Positions 1 to 8,181 of a stretch of DNA of 64,000 nucleotides are shown here, piece by piece; position 1 is the stretch's first letter, and every line of letters starts with the position of its first letter. The notes under the pieces were generated by a model that saw only the letters and a list, made by a program, of their open reading frames with translations, was not told where the DNA came from and ran no database searches. The translations under genes and the position numbers were made by a program. The stretch spans positions 248,001-312,000 of the forward strand of contig NZ_NOYD01000013.1 in assembly GCF_002258315.1 (NCBI RefSeq). Reading direction: 5' to 3'. The stretch is from Rhodococcus sp. 06-462-5 (GTDB lineage Bacteria; Actinomycetota; Actinomycetes; Mycobacteriales; Mycobacteriaceae).

Positions 1-1440
1 GACCGGACCGCCCCGGTCACCAACCCCGCCACCGGCGAGGTCACCGGCACGCTCAGCCTGGCCGACACCGGGGACGCCCGCGCGGTCATCGACGCCGCGG
101 CGGCCGCATTTCCGGCGTGGCGCGACACCTCCCTCGCCAAGCGCACCTCCATCCTGTTCTCGTTCCGAGAGCTGTTGAACGCGAAGAAGAACGAGCTCGC
201 CGCCATCATCACCGCCGAACACGGCAAGGTTCTCTCCGACGCTCTGGGTGAGATCGGCCGCGGCCAGGAGGTCGTCGAATTCGCCTGCGGCATGGCGCAT
301 CTACTCAAGGGCGGATACACCGAGAACGCGTCGACCGGGGTCGACGTCTACTCGATCCGTCAACCGCTCGGACCGGTCGGCATCATCTCGCCCTTCAACT
401 TCCCCGCCATGGTCCCGATGTGGTTCTTCCCCATCGCCATCGCGGCAGGTAACACCGTCGTCCTCAAACCCTCCGAGAAGGATCCGAGTGCCAGCATCTG
501 GTTGGCGAAACTGTGGGCCGAGGCGGGACTGCCCGACGGCGTGTTCAACGTGCTGCAGGGCGACAAGGTGGCCGTCGACGAGCTCCTCGAGAACAAGAAG
601 ATCAAGTCGATCTCCTTCGTCGGCTCGACCCCCATCGCCCAGTACGTGTACTCCACCGGCACCGCCCACGGAAAGCGCGTCCAGGCCCTCGGCGGTGCCA
701 AGAACCACGCCGTCGTCCTCCCCGATGCAGATCTCGACCTCGCCGCCGACGCCATGGTCAACGCGGGCTTCGGCTCCGCAGGCGAACGGTGCATGGCCAT
801 CTCCGCCCTCGTCGCCGTCGGGAACATCGCCGACGAACTCGTCGCGAAGATCGCCGAGCGCACCACACCGTTGGTCACCGGCGACGGCACCCGCGGGGCA
901 GACATGGGACCGCTCGTCACCAAGGCCCACCGTGACAAGGTCGCCTCGTACGTCGATGCAGGCGAAGCCGCCGGCGCCACCCTTGTCGTCGACGGCCGCA
1001 CCGTCCAGCCCGACGGTGGCACCGACGGATTCTGGCTCGGCCCCACCCTCATCGACCACGTGACTCCCGACATGAGCATCTACACCGACGAGATCTTCGG
1101 ACCCGTCCTGTCGGTAGTTCGCGTCGAGACCTACGACGACGCGCTTCGGCTGATCAACGACAATCCCTACGGCAACGGCACTGCCATCTTCACCAACGAC
1201 GGTGGGGCGGCACGCCGCTTCCAGAACGAGGTCGAGGTCGGCATGGTCGGCATCAACGTCCCCATCCCGGTTCCCATGGCGTACTACAGCTTCGGTGGCT
1301 GGAAGAACTCCCTCTTCGGTGACAGCCACGCCCACGGCACCGAGGGTGTCCACTTCTTCACCCGCGGCAAAGCCGTCACCAGTCGCTGGCTCGATCCCAG
1401 CCACGGCGGCATCAACCTCGGCTTCCCTGAAAACAGCTGA
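1..1440 (+). CDS. mmsA: Methylmalonate-semialdehyde dehydrogenase (CoA-acylating), 5' end cut by window edge
   Basis: This is an NAD-dependent, CoA-acylating aldehyde dehydrogenase that converts methylmalonate or malonate semialdehyde to propionyl- or acetyl-CoA in valine, beta-alanine or inositol breakdown. The reading frame is open from base 1 and begins inside the N-terminal domain (residues DRTAPVTNPATGEV), so roughly the first 20-30 residues are missing. The 479 visible residues contain the nucleotide-binding stretch (ISPFNFPAMVPMWF, FVGSTPIA) and the catalytic cysteine in GERCMAIS, at about residue 264 of the visible part. The family is usually about 500 residues. The iron alcohol dehydrogenase gene follows 32 bases downstream in the same direction, so the two are probably co-transcribed. 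The family assignment is secure; the substrate in this organism is inferred. Confidence 0.93.
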   Translation, partial: DRTAPVTNPATGEVTGTLSLADTGDARAVIDAAAAAFPAWRDTSLAKRTSILFSFRELLNAKKNELAAIITAEHGKVLSDALGEIGRGQEVVEFACGMAHLLKGGYTENASTGVDVYSIRQPLGPVGIISPFNFPAMVPMWFFPIAIAAGNTVVLKPSEKDPSASIWLAKLWAEAGLPDGVFNVLQGDKVAVDELLENKKIKSISFVGSTPIAQYVYSTGTAHGKRVQALGGAKNHAVVLPDADLDLAADAMVNAGFGSAGERCMAISALVAVGNIADELVAKIAERTTPLVTGDGTRGADMGPLVTKAHRDKVASYVDAGEAAGATLVVDGRTVQPDGGTDGFWLGPTLIDHVTPDMSIYTDEIFGPVLSVVRVETYDDALRLINDNPYGNGTAIFTNDGGAARRFQNEVEVGMVGINVPIPVPMAYYSFGGWKNSLFGDSHAHGTEGVHFFTRGKAVTSRWLDPSHGGINLGFPENS

Positions 1441-1472
1441 GCCCCCCAAGACAGCTAGCGAAGGAGCACACC

Positions 1473-2642
1473 ATGGTTGCCAACATCTCGTTTCCTCGGT
1501 TCCTCAAGCTGGGCGGCGGTGCCGTCGAAGAGCTGGGGACGGTGCTGACCGATCTCGACGTGTCACGGCCGTTGCTCGTCACCGATGCGTTCATGGCCGG
1601 TAACGGCTCGGCGGATCGTTTGATGAAGATCATGACCGAAGCCGGCAAGACGCCGGCTTTGTTCTCCGGCACCGTTCCGGATCCGACGACCGATTCGTTG
1701 GTCGCGGGACTCGACGCGGTGCAGCAACATTCGGCCGATTCGATCATCGGGTTCGGCGGCGGCAGTCCGATGGACACGGCCAAGGCACTGGCCATTCTCG
1801 CGGTGCAGGGCGGCACGATGCGGGACTTCAAGGCTCCCGTGCTGTCGACAGGCCCGGCTCTGCCCATCATCGCCATTCCCACCACGGCCGGAAGTGGTTC
1901 GGAGGCAACTCAGTTCACCATCATCACCGATGTCGCCTCGGACGAGAAGATGTTGTGCCCCGGCCTGTCGTTCCTGCCGATCGCCTCGATCATCGACTTC
2001 GAGTTGACGATGTCGATGCCGGCGCGCTTGACGGCCGATACCGGTGTCGATGCACTCACCCACGCCATCGAGGCGTATGTCAGCAAGAAGGCCAACCCCA
2101 TTTCCGACGGTTTGGCGCTCAGTGCGATTCGCACGATCGGGACGTCGTTGCTGCGGGCCTATCGGGACGGCGACGACCGGCAGGCGCGCAAGGCGATGAT
2201 GCATGCCTCGACGCAGGCGGGAATGGCGTTCTCCAATGCCAGCGTCTGTTTGGTGCACGGTATGAGTCGACCGATCGGCGCGCATTTCCATGTGGCGCAC
2301 GGGCTTTCCAACGCGATGCTGTTGCCTGCCGTCACGGCATTCTCGATCGACGGGGCCCAGTCGCGTTACGCCGACTGCGCACGCGCACTGGGCGCGGCGT
2401 CGGAAAGCGACTCGGATCAGCTTGCCGGTGGCAAGTTGCAGGACGCCATCGTCACACTGTGCCGTGAGGTGGAGGTTCCGACGCCGGAGACCTTCGGTAT
2501 CGACAAGGCGAAGTGGGACGGGCTGTTGCCGCTGATGGCCGAGCAGGCGCTCGCGTCGGGCAGCCCAGGCAACAATCCGATCGTGCCGACGGCCGAGCAG
2601 ATCGTCGATCTGTACCAGCAGGTGTACGCGGGAGTCCAGTAG
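1473..2642 (+). CDS. Iron-containing alcohol dehydrogenase (group III)
   Basis: This 389-residue protein belongs to the Fe-dependent alcohol dehydrogenase family and should oxidise an alcohol or reduce a semialdehyde with NAD(P). The NAD-binding GGGSPMD lies at 95-101. The metal ligands expected for the family are present: D193 and H197 in DTGVDALTHAIEAY, then H262 and H276 in the segment VHGMSRPIGAHFHVAHG. The ATG at 1473 follows GAAGGAG at good spacing. The gene sits just after mmsA and beside a convergent GabP-like permease, so it may act on a hydroxy acid or semialdehyde such as 4-hydroxybutyrate or 3-hydroxypropionate. That substrate is a guess from context; the family is clear. Confidence 0.9.
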   Translation: MVANISFPRFLKLGGGAVEELGTVLTDLDVSRPLLVTDAFMAGNGSADRLMKIMTEAGKTPALFSGTVPDPTTDSLVAGLDAVQQHSADSIIGFGGGSPMDTAKALAILAVQGGTMRDFKAPVLSTGPALPIIAIPTTAGSGSEATQFTIITDVASDEKMLCPGLSFLPIASIIDFELTMSMPARLTADTGVDALTHAIEAYVSKKANPISDGLALSAIRTIGTSLLRAYRDGDDRQARKAMMHASTQAGMAFSNASVCLVHGMSRPIGAHFHVAHGLSNAMLLPAVTAFSIDGAQSRYADCARALGAASESDSDQLAGGKLQDAIVTLCREVEVPTPETFGIDKAKWDGLLPLMAEQALASGSPGNNPIVPTAEQIVDLYQQVYAGVQ

Positions 2643-2645
2643 GAC

Positions 2646-4046
2646 TCACTCCGATGCGCGGGCGGCGACACTGTCGCGCCGCGCATTTCGGCGTTGAACC
2701 ACGATTCCTCCGATCACGGTCACTGCCGCCAGGATGGCCGAGAGCAGGATCGACGACCGCTGTTCCGGCCGCACCACCATCATCACCAGGACGAACACGA
2801 TGAATCCGATGGCAAGATAGGTCAACCACGGGTACAGCCACATCCGAACCGCAGGGCGTTCGCCGTCGCGGTCGAGGTGACGCCGCAACACCAGCTGACT
2901 GCTGGCGATGGCGAGGTAGACGAACAGCGCGACGGCACCGGTGGTCGCCAGCAGGTAGGTGAAGAGTTTCTCGGGCAGGATGTAGTTACCGACCACCGCG
3001 AGGAACCCGAGCACCATCGAGGCGATCACCGCAACCCACGGCACACCGTTCGTGGTGATCTTCTTGACCGCCCTGGGTGCGTCGCCTCGATCGCCGAGCG
3101 AATACAGCATGCGCGACGCGGTGTAGAGCGCCGAATTGAGGCACGAGGCAACCGCAGTCAGAATGACGATGTCCATGATGGTCTCGGCGTGCGGGATCCC
3201 CATCTTGGACAGGACGAACTGATACGACCCCGTGTTGGGATCCAGTTCGTTCCACGGCACCAACGCGACGATGACGAATATGGAACCGAAGTAGAAGATC
3301 GAGATTCGCCAGATGACAGAGTTCGTGGCGCGGGTTATTCCCTTGGCAGGGTCCTTCGATTCGGCAGCAGCGATGGTGACGATCTCCGAGCCCATGAACG
3401 AGAACATCGTCGTCAGCATGGCCGCGATCACCGCGCCGAAGCCCAGCGGCATGAAGCCACCCGAGGCCCAGAGTTGGTCCACACCACTGACTTCCGAGTC
3501 GGGTAGCAACCCGAAGATCGCCGCGATCCCGAGGCCGATGAACGCGATGATGGCCACGACCTTCACCAGGGCAAACCAGAACTCGAACTCGCCGTAGTTG
3601 CCGACGCTGATCAGGTTGGTCGCGGTGAGGGCGATGACGATGAGCAGTGCCCACATCCACTGGGCTCCGCCGAGCCAGTTGGTGAGAATGGAAGCAGCCG
3701 CGGTGGCTTCGACCGGGATCACCAGCACCCAGAACCACCAGTAGAGCCACCCGACCGAGAATCCGGCCCAATGCCCGAGCGCGCGTGTGGCATACGTGGA
3801 GAACGAGCCGGTATCGGGATTGGCCGTTGCCATCTCGCCCAGCATGCGCATCACCAAGATCACGAGCGTGCCCGCGAACAGGTACGCCAGCAGCACTGCC
3901 GGGCCTGCCGTCGCGATGGCGTTGGCCGAACCCACGAACAATCCCGCGCCGATGACTCCGGCTATCGAAATCATCGTCACGTGCCGTGGTTTCAGGCTGG
4001 TACCGAGTCCGTTCTCGCCGGTGTCCGGCTTCTCCGTAATGGCCAT
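2646..4046 (-). CDS. Amino acid permease, APC superfamily, GabP-like
   Basis: This is a cytoplasmic-membrane amino acid/proton symporter of about 466 residues with roughly 12 hydrophobic segments. The N-terminal signature typical of AAT/GabP permeases is visible: RHVTMISIAGVIGAGLFVGS, then AGPAVLLAYLFAG and RMLGEMATANPDTGSFSTYA. I chose the ATG at 4046 (MAITEKPDTG) because the family motif begins about 20 residues later; an in-frame ATG at 4064 is possible. The gene converges on the alcohol dehydrogenase gene with a gap of only 3 bases. The nearby mmsA and dehydrogenase make GABA, beta-alanine or a branched-chain amino acid plausible substrates, but the sequence alone does not settle specificity. 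Confidence 0.88.
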   Translation of the reverse strand: MAITEKPDTGENGLGTSLKPRHVTMISIAGVIGAGLFVGSANAIATAGPAVLLAYLFAGTLVILVMRMLGEMATANPDTGSFSTYATRALGHWAGFSVGWLYWWFWVLVIPVEATAAASILTNWLGGAQWMWALLIVIALTATNLISVGNYGEFEFWFALVKVVAIIAFIGLGIAAIFGLLPDSEVSGVDQLWASGGFMPLGFGAVIAAMLTTMFSFMGSEIVTIAAAESKDPAKGITRATNSVIWRISIFYFGSIFVIVALVPWNELDPNTGSYQFVLSKMGIPHAETIMDIVILTAVASCLNSALYTASRMLYSLGDRGDAPRAVKKITTNGVPWVAVIASMVLGFLAVVGNYILPEKLFTYLLATTGAVALFVYLAIASSQLVLRRHLDRDGERPAVRMWLYPWLTYLAIGFIVFVLVMMVVRPEQRSSILLSAILAAVTVIGGIVVQRRNARRDSVAARASE

Positions 4047-4150
4047 CCCTGTAGTCGAACACAAAGTGAACGCGGACGCAGCGGGTGACCGATATGTCCA
4101 GACAGCCGGTGGTACAGAGATATTGGCGCAAATCCGGGCATACTGGACCG

Positions 4151-5092
4151 ATGAACTCCGAAGCGGGCAGCATCACCGATCCGGTCACCATCGTCGGTGC
4201 GGGCATAGCCGGTGCGGCCTGCGCGCGGGTTCTTCGCGACGCAGACGTGCCGTTCCGCATCGTCGACCGAGGCCGAGCTCCGGGTGGGCGGATGTCCTCG
4301 CCGGAGTTGCACGGCCGTCGCGTCGATCTGGGGGCGGGCTACTTCACCGTCCGAGATCAGGAATTCTCGACGGTGGTCGTCGACTGGGAGTCCAGGGGCC
4401 TGGCACGTCAGTGGGCAAACACGTTCGGCATCCTCAAACCCGAAACCGTTCCGTGCACGACCACCGGCCCGGTTCGCTGGGCAACCCCCAACGGGCTTCG
4501 ATCCTTGGTGCGAAACATGCTCGACGGCTTCGACATCCAATATTCCACCGAGTTGACCGACCTTCCCGACGGCCACGTCGTGGTGGCGATGCCGGATCCG
4601 CAGGCGACGCGACTGACCGCCGTCCCCGATGCCGTCGATTACGTCCCCGTCATCGCGGTCGCATGCGGGTTCGAAGGGCTCGACATTCCCTTCCGGGACG
4701 CAGCATTCGTCAACGACCATCCCGATATCGACTTCGTCGTCGACGACGGTGCTCGGCGCGGCGACGGCGCACCGGTTCTGGTGGTGCACACGACGTCGGG
4801 GCGCGCGCAGCAGCATCTGGACAACCCCGACGGTGCGATCGCCCCGGTTCTCGACGCGCTACGCGAATTGTCCGTCGTCACCGCGCAACCCACCTGGACT
4901 CACGCTCATCGGTGGACCTTCGCCAAGCCTGCGGCGCAACACGATTCCAACTTCGCGCTTCAGCAGCAGGACGGACGCTTCGTCGGACTGGCGGGCGATC
5001 AATGGTGCGAATCCGGAGTGCCCCGGGTGGAGAGCGCCTGGCGTTCGGGAACCGATGTGGGCAGGGAACTGGTTCGACGCCTCTCGCACTGA
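4151..5092 (+). CDS. FAD-dependent oxidoreductase, renalase-like
   Basis: This 313-residue flavoprotein has a dinucleotide-binding motif (VTIVGAGIAGAACARVL, about residues 12-28), followed by a second flavin motif (APGGRMSS) and the D-x-G-A-G-Y-F-T stretch typical of renalase-type amine oxidase relatives. The C-terminal FVGLAGDQWCESGVPRVESAW is the usual FAD-contacting end of this family. The start at 4151 (MNSEAGS) places the Rossmann motif 14 residues in, as is normal; an upstream ATG at 4085 would add an unrelated tail. It is divergent from the permease gene. Bacterial renalase-like enzymes oxidise isomeric NAD(P)H forms, but many homologues are uncharacterised, so the exact reaction is unknown. 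Confidence 0.82.
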   Translation: MNSEAGSITDPVTIVGAGIAGAACARVLRDADVPFRIVDRGRAPGGRMSSPELHGRRVDLGAGYFTVRDQEFSTVVVDWESRGLARQWANTFGILKPETVPCTTTGPVRWATPNGLRSLVRNMLDGFDIQYSTELTDLPDGHVVVAMPDPQATRLTAVPDAVDYVPVIAVACGFEGLDIPFRDAAFVNDHPDIDFVVDDGARRGDGAPVLVVHTTSGRAQQHLDNPDGAIAPVLDALRELSVVTAQPTWTHAHRWTFAKPAAQHDSNFALQQQDGRFVGLAGDQWCESGVPRVESAWRSGTDVGRELVRRLSH

Positions 5093-5136
5093 CGTTTGCC
5101 CAGCGTCAGACCACGAGCCGGATTAAGATCGCCCGC

Positions 5137-5565
5137 GTGCTGTCCGTGAAGTCGTACTCCCGCGAATACATCGACGCCTGCCGTGCGCGCCTCGATTCTC
5201 AGCTCGCCGCATACCGTGCGGTTGCGTCGAATCGAACGACGACAACTGCCGTGGACGAGGTATTCGACGTCGCCTTCTTCAACAATCTCGTCCTGACGCT
5301 GGAGGTGTACTTCCTGCACCGCATGCGCGGCCAGGAGAAGAAGAACGGTAATCCACTCAACGAGGTCCGAGTCCTGGCCGCGTCGATGACGACGTCCGAC
5401 GACATCATGACCAGCGATCCGACCATAAATCTCGATCCTGCCAAAAGCATTCTCGGATACGCCGTCGGCGATCGAATCGCGCTCGACGAGAAGCAGTTCG
5501 TCGCATTGGCCGACGCGTACTTCGCCGAGATCGAGACGAAGTTCGGGCCGCAGCTCGCTCCCTAG
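5137..5565 (+). CDS. Conserved hypothetical protein, all-alpha
   Basis: I do not recognise a named domain. The frame encodes about 142 residues from GTG 5137, or 139 from GTG 5146 (VKSYSREYIDACRARLDSQ). The composition is that of a soluble, mainly helical protein, with a hydrophobic helix around FFNNLVLTLEVYFLHRMRG and a charged C-terminus ending in FGPQLAP. There is no signal peptide or membrane segment. It follows the FAD enzyme gene by 44 bases and its stop overlaps the 3' end of the convergent nitroreductase gene by 4 bases. Such tight packing and normal codon use argue that it is real. The function is unknown. Confidence 0.72.
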   Translation: MLSVKSYSREYIDACRARLDSQLAAYRAVASNRTTTTAVDEVFDVAFFNNLVLTLEVYFLHRMRGQEKKNGNPLNEVRVLAASMTTSDDIMTSDPTINLDPAKSILGYAVGDRIALDEKQFVALADAYFAEIETKFGPQLAP

Positions 5566-6236
5566 CTGCTGACGAATCTCACCGTCTCGTCCAGAGGCGC
5601 TCGGCTGGTACGGAATCCGTTGATCGGATGTGTCTCGTCCGGGTAGCCGAAGGAGATGCCGGCCACCACTTTTCGGGTGTCAGGGATGTCGAACCACTCG
5701 TGCAGAAACGGCGAGTACGCGGCGAGCGCTGCCTGAGCGATGGCTCCGAGACCGAGACTCTGGGCGGCAAGCAGGAAGGTTTGGAGATACAACCCGCAAT
5801 CGACCGCCCCGTACACGCCCAGATCGGCGTCGGTGGTGATGATGGCCGCATGTGGGGCGTCGAACAGCTCGTAGTTGCGGATGAACTGACGCGTCGTCGC
5901 CTCGGTGTCGGACTTGACCACGCCGATGCTTTCGTACAACGCGCCGCCACATTCACGTCTCCGCGCTCGGTGCAGGGCGTTGTAGTTGGCCGGAAACGGG
6001 AAGTCCGGTTGCGGCACACCGGACGCCACGTGCTCCACCAATGCGTCGGAGAACTTCCGGGTGGCATCGCCTTCGGTCACGATGATCTGCCACGACTGGG
6101 TGTTGGACCAGGAGGGAGTCCGTCGCGCGGCTGACAGTAGCTGTTCGAGTACCTCGCGGGAGACCTGCTTCGGCAGAAACTGCCGGCACGAGTACCTCTC
6201 GTCGAGCAGTTCTGTCAGTGCTTCGTACCGGGTCAC
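5562..6236 (-). CDS. Nitroreductase family protein
   Basis: This is an FMN-dependent NAD(P)H oxidoreductase of the nitroreductase fold, about 224 residues from GTG 6236 (VTRYEALTELLDERYSCRQF). The N-terminal R-Y-S-C-R-Q-F segment and the AARRTPSWSNTQSWQIIV stretch are the usual FMN-phosphate-binding elements. DCGLYLQTFLLAAQSLGLGAIAQAALA forms the central helix, and GISFGYPDE the C-terminal flavin motif. Longer in-frame starts exist up to 6287 but add unconserved residues. Substrates of the family include nitroaromatics and quinones; the physiological one is unknown. The start of the gene faces the decayed methionine-transporter scar at 6335, which marks the left edge of the accessory island. 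Confidence 0.87.
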   Translation of the reverse strand: MTRYEALTELLDERYSCRQFLPKQVSREVLEQLLSAARRTPSWSNTQSWQIIVTEGDATRKFSDALVEHVASGVPQPDFPFPANYNALHRARRRECGGALYESIGVVKSDTEATTRQFIRNYELFDAPHAAIITTDADLGVYGAVDCGLYLQTFLLAAQSLGLGAIAQAALAAYSPFLHEWFDIPDTRKVVAGISFGYPDETHPINGFRTSRAPLDETVRFVSS

Positions 6237-6334
6237 ATCGTCCGCCTCGTGTCGGTGCCATCGGGTGCGGGTCGAACGTAACACCACGGCTGCGCCCGAC
6301 GGTCATGTCCTGAACCGTCAGGCGCAGGATGCCG

Positions 6335-6440
6335 CTACTGCAGGGGTAACAGGATGTCCTTCACTCGCGGGTCGGTAGCCAGGAATTCCTGCACCGCGGG
6401 TCCTTGAACGCGGCGACGAGTTCTTGATGTTGTCCCCGAT
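6335..6440 (-). pseudogene. metQ: metQ remnant: 3' end of a methionine ABC transporter binding protein
   Basis: Read on the minus strand, this stretch encodes the C-terminus typical of MetQ lipoproteins. The pieces are GDNIK, LVAAFKDP and VQEFLATDPRVKDILLPLQ followed by TAG (stop at 6335-6337). The three pieces lie in different frames: one G seems to be missing between GDNIK and LVAAF, and one C between FKDP and VQEF, so the gene is dead even where sequence survives. Upstream of about 6440 the similarity stops and unrelated, G+C-poorer sequence begins. With the metN fragment at 11702-12042 on the same strand, this marks a former metN-metI-metQ operon. It is far too short to appear as an open reading frame. 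Confidence 0.75.
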
Positions 6441-6463
6441 CTTTACATGCCGACTCCTGAAAG

Positions 6464-7624
6464 CTAAACACGTGAACTCCCTTCAGGAGAGAACGGTAAG
6501 AGATTCCGTCGGCTCACTATCAACGGCTTCATGTCACGTTGCCGCTTAGGAAGTTCGACTCGCTTCATGAACGCTGCCCTGAACTCATCGACAGAGTGAT
6601 CGAAATCCTTATAAAGGTCCTGACCGTCAAAGTTAATTTTTACTTCACTGATTGAACCGTCTTCAGCTCGCTTAGGTAGCTCGAACGAGATTGTGCGCAC
6701 GACGTTGAGGGATTCGTTTACGGCGGCATATATCGCGTCGATCAACACCTTTGTACTGAAGATCGTGATGCTGCCAGAAGCACCCGTGTACCGACGTCGC
6801 GCCACATCCCAAAGAGATCCCACCGCGCGTTGGATCAGTACGGCAACCGCGAGACCCTGGTCAGGTAGCGACCCCGTAGCACTGACGAACCATTCCGGCC
6901 CTGAGGTGGCACCAGGCTTCTCCTGCTTGTGAAGGTAGGTCAGCATCGCACCCGAACTAAATGTGACAGGCCCCTCTAACGACCCGTTGTCAAACACGAA
7001 CTTTGTGCTGTCATCTAGGTGGACCGTCGCCAGTCCGTGCTTCGCGGCGTTGTACAGGAAGGATTCATCTAGGAACCGCGTGGCGCAGAAGTATAGTAAG
7101 CGAGTCAAGGCTTCGACTGATTCCTCGAATTCTTCATCCGTGACACGTATTCCAGCGTCTCGCGGGTCGGTTCCACCAATGAAGATGCGGGCAACGTCAT
7201 CGCGCTTCACTCCCGCTTTCGTGATCTCGATACACTTGTCTTTAAACTCGCGAGGTGTGCGGGATGAGGCGATACCTAACCACGGGCATTGCTCGTAGCC
7301 GACGTGCGCGAGAAACATCCGCAGCAACGTCTCTGCCGAGTGATGCAGGATGATGACAGCCTCAGACTGGATGTACCGCCGTCTCGCCTGCTCATCGGGG
7401 GGACTCATCGGACCGAAATCCGCGACGCCAACGCGCCGGTTTTCTGCAAACGCAGGAGCGAGGGCCGCTACACTCGCCACCATCAACGAGAGCGATTCGA
7501 TTCGCATCATCAGGTATTCGGACGGTTCACCGGTGTAGAACGTCGCGTTCAGTTCGGAGTACTGCTCGGGCGCGAGCCTCGGCCTCGGCGGTTCAGGCTT
7601 CTTACTTCGACGTGACCTACCCAT
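6464..7624 (-). CDS. Hypothetical protein of the accessory island (386 aa)
   Basis: I do not recognise this protein. It is 386 residues, soluble, with a very basic start (MGRSRRSKKPEPPRPRL) and a basic C-terminal tail. A central helical block (QSEAVIILHHSAETLLRMFLAHVGYEQCPW) and the segment LYNAAKHGLATVHLDDSTKF recall HEPN-like or Abi-type helical proteins, but no catalytic R-x4-6-H motif stands out, so this is only an impression. The ATG at 7624 follows GAGGCGAGGGAG at suitable spacing. Base composition is clearly less G+C-rich than in flanking genes, consistent with transfer. It lies just inside the left island edge, next to the metQ scar, with the small membrane-protein gene immediately upstream. 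Confidence 0.68.
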   Translation of the reverse strand: MGRSRRSKKPEPPRPRLAPEQYSELNATFYTGEPSEYLMMRIESLSLMVASVAALAPAFAENRRVGVADFGPMSPPDEQARRRYIQSEAVIILHHSAETLLRMFLAHVGYEQCPWLGIASSRTPREFKDKCIEITKAGVKRDDVARIFIGGTDPRDAGIRVTDEEFEESVEALTRLLYFCATRFLDESFLYNAAKHGLATVHLDDSTKFVFDNGSLEGPVTFSSGAMLTYLHKQEKPGATSGPEWFVSATGSLPDQGLAVAVLIQRAVGSLWDVARRRYTGASGSITIFSTKVLIDAIYAAVNESLNVVRTISFELPKRAEDGSISEVKINFDGQDLYKDFDHSVDEFRAAFMKRVELPKRQRDMKPLIVSRRNLLPFSPEGSSRV

Positions 7625-7675
7625 TGACCCGACTCCCTCGCCTCGACCACCAGTAAACTAGAGCGTAGAGCTGAC

Positions 7676-7855
7676 CTACGACATATCAAGGATGAGCCAG
7701 AACAGGACACTCGCTAGTACGACGAGGCCGAGACCGAGCAGAAGGAGAAACATCGCATCGCTACTCAGCTGGTACCGAATCGATTGCACAACTGAAACCT
7801 TCGCGGACTCATCCGTTCGGATGACAACCCTTGCAGCTTCGTTGACAGCCCTCAT
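7676..7855 (-). CDS. Small C-tail membrane protein (59 aa)
   Basis: This short frame encodes a hydrophilic N-terminal half (MRAVNEAARVVIRTDESAKV) and one strong C-terminal membrane span (MFLLLLGLGLVVLASVLFWLIL) ending DMS. A TTG three codons upstream is an alternative start. The amphipathic-then-hydrophobic layout and the position 51 bases upstream of the 386-residue gene on the same strand suggest a real gene, perhaps a membrane partner of that protein. There is no homologue I can name. It could be a small toxin-like or anchoring protein, but nothing in the sequence proves this. Confidence 0.45.
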   Translation of the reverse strand: MRAVNEAARVVIRTDESAKVSVVQSIRYQLSSDAMFLLLLGLGLVVLASVLFWLILDMS

Positions 7856-8181
7856 ATCCCCCAACGGGTCGATGTAAGCAGAGCCATTCCCACCGGGTTC
7901 GCGTACTCGACGGCGCCCTTGCTGTATGTCGACGCAACTAAGAACATCAGGGTCTTCGTTGCGTCAGTCCCCCGTACGCCATACAACCGTTTCAGATGTG
8001 GTCGGCCTGCTGCGCCACCTCACCACTTCACTTGCGTGAGCGCACGGGAAGAGCGAACGTCGACCCACCATGAGCACCGCAAGTCGTGGCGTCGACGTAA
8101 ACGTAGCCCTACGTCTTCATTTTGTCAGCGGCATTTAGTTCTGCTTGATAGAAATTGGTCACGTAGTGCATATATAGCTAA
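7856..8181. other. Island intergenic stretch without a supported gene
   Basis: About 326 bases separate the small membrane-protein gene from the 370-residue membrane-protein gene. An 88-codon plus-strand frame (7919-8185) covers most of it, but it has atypical codon use and no recognisable sequence. The right part is A+T-rich (around 8160-8185) and could hold the promoter for the leftward genes. I see no RNA gene, repeat or convincing hairpin terminator. Confidence 0.5.

Noticed and set aside
4085-4150. Upstream ATG extending the FAD oxidoreductase
   Set aside because: It would put 22 unconserved residues before the Rossmann motif; ATG 4151 gives the normal spacing.
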